NCBI GenBank assembly: GCA_016177515.1
Contig: JACOUZ010000134.1
Coordinates: 1-13,012, forward strand
DNA length: 13,012 bases
Source of the DNA: Acidobacteriota bacterium
Lineage (GTDB): Bacteria; Acidobacteriota; Polarisedimenticolia; Gp22-AA2
Direction: 5' to 3'
Shown: positions 7,261-13,012 of the stretch, piece by piece
How the letters are laid out: each line of letters starts with the position of its first letter
Numbering within the stretch: position 1 is the stretch's first letter
Program-made: the position numbers and the translations under genes
The notes under the pieces: generated by a model
Told to the model about the DNA's origin: nothing
The model's input: only the letters and a program-made list of their open reading frames with translations
The model's database searches: none

Positions 7261-8005
7261 TCAGGGCGTCCGGCTGGACCAGGAAACCGGCGACGGCGCG
7301 CCAGCGCTCCGGGTTCTTCTGCTTGAGGAGCGCCTTCAGGGCGGCGTAGTGCTCGCCGTACCGGTCGAGCGCCTCGCGGAACTCGTCCGGCCGCAGGCCG
7401 GCGTAGCGGTCGGCTCGCGCCTCGGCGACGTTGAAGCCCCAGGCGGCCGCCTCGTTGTAGTGCCTCTCGATCTCGATGCCGGATCCGCGCGCCACGGGGA
7501 GTTGCGTTGCCCCCGCCAGGTGCCGCGCGTGGAAATACTCGTGGGCGAGGAGGAGGTCCCGCCAGGCGGAGGTGTGCCCCGCCGCGATGGCGGCCTCGTC
7601 GTAGACGATGTCGTTCCGGGCCCCGGCACCGGCGAGCGGGGCGCTGTCGCGGCCGGCCGGGTCTTCCGCCCCGGGCCGCACCAGGGCCATGTAGAGGCGC
7701 CGGTCGGCGCCGGCCGGCAGGGCCCTCACGGAGGAGATGTAGAGGCCGTAGTCCGGGTGGATTCGGGCCAGAGCGCGGATCAGCCCCGGCGGGTCGATCG
7801 GGCGGCCGCCGGCGTCGCTTGCGGCGGTGCCAACGCCTGCGCCGGTCTCCTGCGAGGACGCTGCCGCCAGCTTCGTCGCCGGGGCCGCTGCCTGCACGTC
7901 CGCCGGCTGGCTCAGCATCGGGGATCCCCATACGAGAAACAGGAGCAGGACCAGGAAAAGCCCCGTACTGGCAGGGTTCCGCTGGATTCGCATAGGGACT
8001 TTCAT
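7184..8005 (-). CDS. Exported HExxH zinc-metallopeptidase-like protein
   Basis: The protein is 273 residues if started at ATG 8005 (MKVPMRIQRN); ATG 7993 four codons later is nearly as good, and neither has a strong Shine-Dalgarno. The N-terminus is a classical signal peptide: basic start, hydrophobic core FLVLLLFLVW, likely cleavage near VQAAA, and no lipobox Cys. The key motif is HEYFH at 155-159 (LLLAHEYFHARH), a HExxH zinc site. About 30 residues later, NEAAAWGFNVAEARAD supplies acidic residues that could give the third ligand, as in gluzincin-type peptidases. The family is not recognised beyond that. The last 20 or so codons, Pro/Ser/Gly-rich, are antisense to the end of the phosphodiesterase gene. 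The gene is divergent from the RHH-S55-propeller operon across about 100 bp. Confidence 0.78.
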   Translation of the reverse strand: MKVPMRIQRNPASTGLFLVLLLFLVWGSPMLSQPADVQAAAPATKLAAASSQETGAGVGTAASDAGGRPIDPPGLIRALARIHPDYGLYISSVRALPAGADRRLYMALVRPGAEDPAGRDSAPLAGAGARNDIVYDEAAIAAGHTSAWRDLLLAHEYFHARHLAGATQLPVARGSGIEIERHYNEAAAWGFNVAEARADRYAGLRPDEFREALDRYGEHYAALKALLKQKNPERWRAVAGFLVQPDALITTAGSPPSKGPARPSGPGQSPATP

Positions 8006-8088
8006 GTACGGCGAAGAGGCTGGCGGTTCAACGTCAAAGAGTGGACGGTGGCGGAGTAAGATCGGCTTCCATTTACGAAGTTGTAATG

Positions 8089-8097
8089 TGGTATATT
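8089..8097 (+). promoter_or_regulatory. Extended -10 promoter of the RHH-S55-propeller operon
   Basis: TGGTATATT gives the extended -10 TGn plus TATATT (five of six). It sits in the most AT-rich patch of the divergent intergenic region. A TTTACG at 8072-8077 is -35-like but only 14 bases away, too close to count. The +1 would be near 8104, only about three bases before the ATG at 8107, implying a leaderless or nearly leaderless mRNA. Confidence 0.5.
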
Positions 8098-8106
8098 CGC
8101 GCCGGA

Positions 8107-8625
8107 ATGAAACGAGTAGCGAGAGAGAGCGGGACGTATACAACGAACGAGCAGATCGCCCGCCGCGTCTATCGCGCCCTGAAGACTCCGAGCGACAACG
8201 ATCGCACCACCGATCCGATCCTGGCTTTCCGCTTCAAGGGGAAAGACGACTACATCCTGATGCGGTGCAACAAGGCGCCGGAGATCAGCATCAAGGGGAA
8301 GGCCCAGATCGCCGGTGAGGTAAAATTCTTCGCGTACAGCGATTTCAAGGACCACGAGGAGCAGTCAGTCCTGTTCAGGCTCAAGGACGACCTGTCGCTC
8401 ATCGAGCTGTACAGCAAGGGCGCCATCAAGAAGCTCACCTGGGACTCATGGGACAAATTCTGCCGCTGGCTCGAAACGCTGGACGAAGACGGCGTCCAGA
8501 TCTCGCTCAAGCTCCCCTGCCTGGTGTACGAAGCGGTCAAACACCAGAAACCCTCGATGCAGAACTACATCGTCGAGTCGGTCAAGACGGCCCTCAAGGG
8601 CAGGAACAACAAGGAAGAGGAATGA
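8107..8625 (+). CDS. Small unrecognised protein with probable C-terminal ribbon-helix-helix domain
   Basis: This is a 172-residue protein, no signal peptide or membrane segment, so cytosolic. I do not recognise the N-terminal 125 residues (charged, rich in Lys, Asp and aromatic residues, with mixed beta/alpha character). Residues 130-165 fit the ribbon-helix-helix pattern of Arc/MetJ/HicB-type DNA-binding domains: strand VQISLKLP, helix CLVYEAVKHQ, turn KPSMQ, helix NYIVESVKTAL. A plausible role is an autoregulator or antitoxin-like repressor of its own operon; that is inference. ATG 8107 (MKRVARESG) is chosen because the promoter lies just upstream and no Shine-Dalgarno serves the more upstream ATGs at 8041 and 8086. 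The stop overlaps the next start as ATGA. Base composition is visibly lower in GC than its neighbours (32 of 60 in 8401-8460). Confidence 0.8.
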   Translation: MKRVARESGTYTTNEQIARRVYRALKTPSDNDRTTDPILAFRFKGKDDYILMRCNKAPEISIKGKAQIAGEVKFFAYSDFKDHEEQSVLFRLKDDLSLIELYSKGAIKKLTWDSWDKFCRWLETLDEDGVQISLKLPCLVYEAVKHQKPSMQNYIVESVKTALKGRNNKEEE

Positions 8626-10604
8626 GCCGTGCCACGGCGGCCTCCAGGGCCCCTCGCGGGGCCCGGGGCGCCTGTCCGAGTATGGGGCCGGGCGGCGCCC
8701 GCGTCGCGACACGGAGGCTCGCGGCCGTCCTCCCCGCGTTATGCATGGCCGCGCTCTGGCTCTCCGCCTTCATGCCCGCGGTCGGCGCTCCCGCTGCCGG
8801 TGCCCCCGCGGCCGGCACCCCCGCGGCGACTCCCGAATCCCGGACCGCCGCCATCCCCGATCCCACGAACGCGGCTATGCCGATGCTGGCGGTCGAGGAC
8901 ATCCAGGCCGGCATGGAAGGGGTGGCGCGGACGGTGTTCGAGGGGAGCAGCCTCGAGGAGTTTCGCGTCGAGATCCTGGGCGTACTGAGAAACGCCATCG
9001 GCCCCCAGCAGGATCTGATCCTCGCCCGACTGCATGGTGAGAAGGTGGAGTTCACCGGCGTCGTCTCGGGCATGAGCGGCAGCCCGGTCTACGTGGAAGG
9101 CAAGCTGATCGGGGCGCTGTCGTACCGCCTTGGGTCGTTCGCCAAGGAGGCGATCGCCGGCATCACGCCGATCGCGGACATGCTGAAGCTGGCGGGGCCG
9201 AAGCCCGCGGCCATGGGGTCCCGTGGCCCCGACCTGCTCGGCCGGTTCCTGGCGTCCCAGGCGGGCGAGGACACCGCGATGCCGGCGCCGGGGGGCGCGG
9301 CGATGGCGGCGGGCGGGGGCGCTCCGGGAAGCCTCCAGCCGATCGGCGTTCCCCTCGTCTGCTCCGGGTGCGACCCGGGAGTGCTGCGCTACTACGCGCC
9401 GATCTTCGAGGCGTTCGGCCTGGAGCCGGCCGCCGGCGGGGGCATGGCCCAGGGGCCGGCCGACCTGCCGCTCCTCCCCGGCACGCCGATCGGGGGGGCG
9501 CTCGTGACTGGTGACCTGAGCGTCGTCGGCATCGGCACGCTGACGCACATCGACCACACCCGGGTGTTCGCCTTCGGCCATCCCCTCCTGGGGACCGGGC
9601 CGATGGAGATGCCGATGACGCAGGCGCAGGTGCTTGTGACCTTCGCGTCGGCGGCCGCGTCGTTCAAGATCGCCAACTCCACGCCTCCGGTCGGCACCAT
9701 CGTGCAGGACGGGATGACGGCCATCGTCGGAGAGGTGGGGCGGACCGCGCCCACCATCCCGGTGTCGATCCGCGTTTCATCACCCGCCGGCGGGCGGGAG
9801 TTCCGCTACAACATCCTGCGCAACCGCGCCTGGTCTCCCGTGCTTCTGGCCCTGACCACCTCCAACAGTCTGATCCGCACGACCGAGTTCGACGCCGCCG
9901 CCACGCTGGCGCTGCGCGCCCGGATCGGCATCGAGGGCTACCCCGCGGTCACTTTCGAGGACCTGTATTCCGGCACCAACCCGGGACAGCCGGTCCACAC
10001 GACGCTGGCGAACGATGCAGGAGGCCTGTTCAACCTGCTCTACAACAACCGGTTCGAGGAGCCGCGCGTGCGCTCCGCCGACTTGGAGGTCGACATGCTA
10101 GAGACCTCCCAGGTGGCGTCGATCAAGTCGCTGCGCGCCGCGCGCACCGAGGTGCGGCCCGGAGAGGGCCTTACCGTCACGGCGGTCTTGAGCCTCTACC
10201 GCGGGCGCGAGTGGGAGGAGACCTGGAACGTCGTGCTGCCGGAGGACACCCGGCCGGGGGACACCGAGATCCTCGTCGGCAGCGGCCCGGCGATCGACGG
10301 CCTCGACCGCCGGATGCTCGAGCGGCAGGTCGCGCAGGCCTCCGGGCTCAGCGACCTGGTGCGCCTGATCAGCCGGCAGAGGCGCAGCCGGACGCTCTAT
10401 CTGCGGATGTCGCGCCGCGCCCCGACCGCCATCGTGCGCAGCGAAGTCCTTCCCGATCTCCCCCTGTCGATCTTCTCCGTGTTCAACAACCCGCGGCTGA
10501 GCGCCGACACGACCCTGATGGGCGAGGCTCCGATCCTCGAGGTGCCGAAGGACCTCGACGTCGTGGTCGTCGGCGGCCGCCGCATCTCCCTAAGGGTGAA
10601 ATGA
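8622..10604 (+). CDS. Secreted S55 (SpoIVB-type) serine peptidase-like protein
   Basis: This protein has 660 residues from ATG 8622, which overlaps the previous stop (ATGA) and has AAGGA at 8611-8615 as Shine-Dalgarno. A long basic N-terminus precedes a hydrophobic segment (about 33-55) and an Ala/Pro-rich stretch, so it is exported or membrane-anchored; ATG 8682 is an alternative start. The peptidase signature is VVSGMSGSPVY with probable nucleophile S152 (the GMSGSP motif of SpoIVB/S55 proteins), followed by GKLIGALSY and GITPI. A second S55 signature, GIGTLTHIDHTRVFAFGHP, contains probable catalytic H320. An insertion between them has a CSGC pair and Gly/Ala-rich sequence. The C-terminal 250 residues are beta-rich and unassigned. 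In Bacillus SpoIVB this family acts by limited proteolysis; nothing here suggests sporulation. The target could be the co-encoded propeller protein or cell-envelope proteins. Confidence 0.86.
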   Translation: MSRATAASRAPRGARGACPSMGPGGARVATRRLAAVLPALCMAALWLSAFMPAVGAPAAGAPAAGTPAATPESRTAAIPDPTNAAMPMLAVEDIQAGMEGVARTVFEGSSLEEFRVEILGVLRNAIGPQQDLILARLHGEKVEFTGVVSGMSGSPVYVEGKLIGALSYRLGSFAKEAIAGITPIADMLKLAGPKPAAMGSRGPDLLGRFLASQAGEDTAMPAPGGAAMAAGGGAPGSLQPIGVPLVCSGCDPGVLRYYAPIFEAFGLEPAAGGGMAQGPADLPLLPGTPIGGALVTGDLSVVGIGTLTHIDHTRVFAFGHPLLGTGPMEMPMTQAQVLVTFASAAASFKIANSTPPVGTIVQDGMTAIVGEVGRTAPTIPVSIRVSSPAGGREFRYNILRNRAWSPVLLALTTSNSLIRTTEFDAAATLALRARIGIEGYPAVTFEDLYSGTNPGQPVHTTLANDAGGLFNLLYNNRFEEPRVRSADLEVDMLETSQVASIKSLRAARTEVRPGEGLTVTAVLSLYRGREWEETWNVVLPEDTRPGDTEILVGSGPAIDGLDRRMLERQVAQASGLSDLVRLISRQRRSRTLYLRMSRRAPTAIVRSEVLPDLPLSIFSVFNNPRLSADTTLMGEAPILEVPKDLDVVVVGGRRISLRVK

Positions 10605-12865
10605 AGCGCGCCGCTGCGATCGCCGCCGCCGTTCTCGGTCTTGCCATTCTTCTCTTCCACACCACCTCGTCCACGGCCGTCACCTCCCAGACCTGGCGCC
10701 AGAGGGAGAAGGACGATTTCGCGAAAGGGGAGCTGAAGGGCGTCTCGCTCAGCTTCGACGGCGCCCTGCGCCTGTCGCCGGGCCTCGACCCCGTGCACGA
10801 GACGAAGCAGCCGTACCTCTGGGCGATCGCCCAGGCCCCGGACGGCGCGCTCTTTATATCGGGCGGGAACGAAGGGGGGATCGATCGCGTCGTCAGGGGC
10901 CGCGCCGAGACCTTTTTCCGCGCCCCCGAGCCGGAGGTGCACGCGATGGCCGTCGACCGGGCGGGGAACCTCCTGGCGGGCGCCTCCCCGGGCGGGACGG
11001 TTTACAAGATCGCGCCGGACGGCAAGACGATCTGGACCTACGCCAGCGGCGAGAAGTACATCTGGGCGCTCGTCTTCGACCGGGATGGCGCTCTCTACGC
11101 CGCGACGGGCGTGGAGGGACGGATCCTGAAGATCGACGCCGCCGGCCACGGCCGCGTCTTCTTCGACAGCGCCGAGACGCACATCCGGTCGCTCATTCTC
11201 GATCCGAAGGGGAACCTGATCGCCGGCACCGACGGCCATGGTCTCGTGTTCCGCGTGTCGCCGGCGGGCGAGGGGTTCGTCCTGTACGACGCGCCGCTGA
11301 ACGAGGTAGTCGCGCTGGCCCTGGGGCGCGAGGGGACGATCTACGCCGCCGTCGCCGGCGAATCGGGTCGGCCCGGCCCGCGGCCTCCGTCGGCGCCGCC
11401 GCCGCCCGCCGCCGCGCCGCCCGCAGCCGGGGCCACCGCTTCCGAAGGGGCCACGCCGCAGCCGACCCCCACACCGGCGCCGGAGCAGGGGCCGGCGCCG
11501 GAGCAGCGCGTCCCGATCGGCATGGAGGGGAAGGTCCTGGCGATCTCGCCGGACGGCTACGCGCGCGAGATCTGGTCGGGCAGCCAGGAGGCGATCCTCA
11601 GCCTGGCCGTCTCGCCTTCTGGAGACTTGTTGATGGGCTCGAGCGCCCAGGGGCGCATCTACACCGCCGATGCCGCCGGTAACGTCAGCGAGCTCCTGCG
11701 GCTCCCGTCCGCCCAGGTCACGGCGCTGCTGCGGCTGGGGAGCGGCGATGGCGGGATGCCGGCCGGACGCCAGCGGTCGGGTGACGTCGCGGTGGCCGCG
11801 AGCAACTCCGGCAGCCTGTCTATCTTGAAGACGGGGTACGCGGCGTCCGGCACGTACGAGTCGCGCGTCCACGATGCGCGCTCGTTCGCCACCTGGGGAC
11901 GAGCCTCCTGGCGGGTCGAGACCCCGAAGGGTACCTCCATCGCCCTCGGGGTCCGTTGCGGCAACACCGAGGAGCCCGATCGCACCTGGACCGACTGGCG
12001 GAGCGCGCCCTTCAACGCGGACGGGGCGCTCCTCGACTGCCCGGCGTCGCGCTTCCTGCAATGGCGCGCCCAGATGAAGTCCGGGGATTCCGCGCGCACT
12101 CCTTCCCTGCGCGAAGTGGCGGTCACCTACCTGCAGGCGAACCTGCCCCCGGAGTTCAAGAAGATCGAGGTGCAGGCGCCGGGCGTTTCTTTCCAGGAAG
12201 TCCCGTCTTCAGGGTCGGGCGGCCCGCCCGATACGCGGGCGGCGGGCTCGTCCGGGAGCGACGTCGAAGGGGGGGTCCGCAGGAAGCCGCGGCCGCAGTC
12301 GCGCCGCGGCTTCGAGGCCGGCGCCCGCAGCATCACCTGGCAGGCGGCCGATCCGAACGAGGACGACCTCGTCTACGACGTCTACTACCGGGCCGCCGAC
12401 GAGAAGGCCTGGAAAAAAGTGCGGGACCGAATCGACGAGGAATTCGTGACCTGGGACAGCACGGCAATGCCGGACGGGACCTACGTCTTCCGCGTCGTCG
12501 CCAGCGACGCCCCCTCCAACGCGGCGGGCCGCGCCCTGACGGCGGAGAGGCTCTCCCCGGCCTTCGACGTGGACAACACCCCGCCGCGCCTCGAGGAAAT
12601 CAGGGCGCAGGTCCAGCCGTCCTCCATCCGCCTGACCTTCACCGCGTCCGACTCGTTCAGCCTCATCCGCGAGACCGCCTGCGCCGTCGACGCCGGCGAC
12701 TGGATCGCCGTCCAGCCCGCCGACGGCCTCGACGATTCCCCGTCCGAGAGATACGAAGTCACCCTCCCGCGCCCCGGCCCCGGCGAGCACAGCATCGTGG
12801 TCCGCGCTCTCGACGCCGCGGGAAACACCGGATCGGGGAGGGTGGTCGTGGAGATACCGGAGTAG
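10601..12865 (+). CDS. Large secreted beta-propeller protein with C-terminal Fn3/Ig-like domains
   Basis: This protein has 754 residues from ATG 10601, overlapping the previous stop as ATGA, with AAGGG just upstream. A signal peptide covers about residues 1-26 (MKRAAAIAAAVLGLAILLF, cleavage near STA). Residues about 65-250 hold repeats of roughly 45 residues of the form GNLLAG..GGTVYKI.PDG, typical of NHL/SMP-30/PQQ-like propeller blades; more blades follow at 307-425. A Pro/Ala/Gln-rich linker (252-306) breaks the propeller. Residues about 440-530 form a beta-rich domain with paired Cys (RCGN, LDCP). Residues 575-660 look Fn3-like (DLVYDVYYRAAD, PDGTYVFRVVASD), and the last 90 residues are a second Ig-like domain ending in GEHSIVVRALDAAGNTG. 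No catalytic motif is evident, so an adhesive, binding or scaffold role outside the cytoplasm is the likeliest. It is co-transcribed with the S55 protein, so it may be its partner or substrate. Confidence 0.85.
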   Translation: MKRAAAIAAAVLGLAILLFHTTSSTAVTSQTWRQREKDDFAKGELKGVSLSFDGALRLSPGLDPVHETKQPYLWAIAQAPDGALFISGGNEGGIDRVVRGRAETFFRAPEPEVHAMAVDRAGNLLAGASPGGTVYKIAPDGKTIWTYASGEKYIWALVFDRDGALYAATGVEGRILKIDAAGHGRVFFDSAETHIRSLILDPKGNLIAGTDGHGLVFRVSPAGEGFVLYDAPLNEVVALALGREGTIYAAVAGESGRPGPRPPSAPPPPAAAPPAAGATASEGATPQPTPTPAPEQGPAPEQRVPIGMEGKVLAISPDGYAREIWSGSQEAILSLAVSPSGDLLMGSSAQGRIYTADAAGNVSELLRLPSAQVTALLRLGSGDGGMPAGRQRSGDVAVAASNSGSLSILKTGYAASGTYESRVHDARSFATWGRASWRVETPKGTSIALGVRCGNTEEPDRTWTDWRSAPFNADGALLDCPASRFLQWRAQMKSGDSARTPSLREVAVTYLQANLPPEFKKIEVQAPGVSFQEVPSSGSGGPPDTRAAGSSGSDVEGGVRRKPRPQSRRGFEAGARSITWQAADPNEDDLVYDVYYRAADEKAWKKVRDRIDEEFVTWDSTAMPDGTYVFRVVASDAPSNAAGRALTAERLSPAFDVDNTPPRLEEIRAQVQPSSIRLTFTASDSFSLIRETACAVDAGDWIAVQPADGLDDSPSERYEVTLPRPGPGEHSIVVRALDAAGNTGSGRVVVEIPE
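11474..11506 (+). repeat. Short direct repeat in the Pro-rich linker
   Basis: CCGGCGCCGGAGCAG occurs at 11474-11488 and 11492-11506, an 18-bp period encoding two PAPEQ units. It is part of the low-complexity linker of the propeller protein and is probably a slippage product with no separate function. Confidence 0.75.
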
Positions 12866-12873
12866 GTGGTCCG

Positions 12874-12962
12874 GCCAAATCGGCAGGAACATCCTGGCAG
12901 TCGTCGGGAACTCAAAATCTCCCGACGCCAAGGTCATGTGGGTTCGACTCCCACCCCCGGCA
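12874..12962 (+). pseudogene. tRNA-Leu(CAA)-like sequence with intact 3' half and non-pairing 5' half
   Basis: The 3' half is clear: anticodon loop CTCAAAA (12911-12917, anticodon CAA), TCTCC (12918-12922), a 15-nt variable arm with GAC/GTC pairing, a perfect T arm GTGGG-TTCGACT-CCCAC (12938-12954), acceptor strand CCCCGGC (12955-12961) and discriminator A, then CC. A partner acceptor strand would read GCCGGGG; the expected position (12874-12880) has GCCAAAT, matching only three bases. GGGAA at 12906-12910 pairs poorly with TCTCC, though CGTCGGGA/TCCCGAC G (12902-12909, 12920-12927) forms an alternative 8-bp stem with a 10-nt loop. TGGCAG at 12895-12900 echoes the D loop. Either a decayed tRNA or a tRNA 3' half duplicated at an integration site. 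I do not expect it to be a functional tRNA. Confidence 0.55.
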
Positions 12963-12981
12963 CCCGTCGAAGTCCGGACGC

Positions 12982-13012
12982 CTACAGCAACTCCTCGATC
13001 AGGCTCCGGAAG
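12982..13012 (-). CDS. C-terminal end of a convergent gene (partial)
   Basis: Reading the minus strand from the window edge gives FRSLIEELL and a TAG stop at 12984-12982. A convergent gene probably ends here, but nine residues cannot identify it. An integrase would fit next to a tRNA fragment; nothing in these residues shows that. Confidence 0.3.
   Translation of the reverse strand, partial: FRSLIEELL

Noticed and set aside
8006..8143. 46-codon N-terminal extension of the HExxH protein
   Set aside because: It runs antisense into the 172-aa gene and would bury the signal peptide; ATG 8005 or 7993 fits export.
8448..8621. Upstream extension of the S55 protein
   Set aside because: It would overlap the preceding gene by 178 bp; ATG 8622 has a Shine-Dalgarno, an ATGA overlap and leads into a signal sequence.
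10211..10600. Upstream extension of the propeller protein
   Set aside because: It lies out of frame inside the S55 gene and is Arg/Pro-rich shadow sequence; ATG 10601 begins a signal peptide.
10397..12061. 554-codon minus-strand open frame across the propeller gene
   Set aside because: Arg-rich shadow with no recognisable domain; the plus strand has a signal peptide and repeating blades.
12874..12965. tmRNA 3' end
   Set aside because: The acceptor strand CCCCGGC and the CTCAAAA loop with a variable arm match tRNA-Leu; no tmRNA-type 5' GGGGC end or tag-coding region is present.
1..13012. CRISPR array, IS element or rRNA
   Set aside because: No regularly spaced repeats, transposase-like frame with terminal repeats, or rRNA sequence was seen.

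Overview
The window is very GC-rich, with G/C-dominated third codon positions, and reads as chromosome from a free-living, deep-branching bacterium. Signalling proteins carrying HD-GYP, GAF and GGDEF domains, a Hanks-type kinase fused to an AAA ATPase, a phosphodiesterase-TPR giant and a secreted S55 (SpoIVB-type) protein together fit Acidobacteriota or a related soil/sediment phylum best. That placement is inference from gene content only.

Left arm (1-4238, minus strand). The N-terminal 497 residues of a Ser/Thr kinase-AAA ATPase run off the left edge. Upstream of it lie a weak promoter and a 66-bp two-part inverted repeat. Next comes a c-di-GMP-type signalling gene: membrane sensor, HD-GYP, GAF and degenerate GGDEF. 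A single in-frame TAG cuts it in two exactly at the entrance to the HD-GYP domain. The reading frame is otherwise intact on both sides.

Centre (4239-8106). A 76-bp divergent intergenic region holds an extended -10 promoter flanked by two copies of an 8-bp direct repeat. It drives a 981-residue membrane-anchored protein with an SPFH/band-7-like N-terminus, a type I phosphodiesterase/alkaline-phosphatase-superfamily domain with its metal ligands visible, and a C-terminal TPR array. Its 3' end overlaps by 77 bp a convergent gene for an exported HExxH protein.

Right arm (8089-12865, plus strand). Three genes form a tight operon joined by two ATGA stop/start overlaps: a small unrecognised protein ending in a probable ribbon-helix-helix DNA-binding domain, a secreted S55/SpoIVB-like serine peptidase, and a large secreted beta-propeller/Fn3-like protein. 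An extended -10 lies so close to the first ATG that the transcript is probably leaderless or nearly so. The proposed reading is a self-regulated export module: a DNA-binding first gene controlling a periplasmic or extracellular protease and a large partner or substrate. This is the best candidate for an undescribed system in the window.

Right edge (12866-13012). The 3' half of a tRNA-Leu(CAA) is well preserved (anticodon loop, variable arm, T arm, acceptor 3' strand), but its 5' half does not pair with it. This is the pattern left by site-specific integration into a tRNA gene, or by decay of one. The last nine codons of a convergent minus-strand gene follow.
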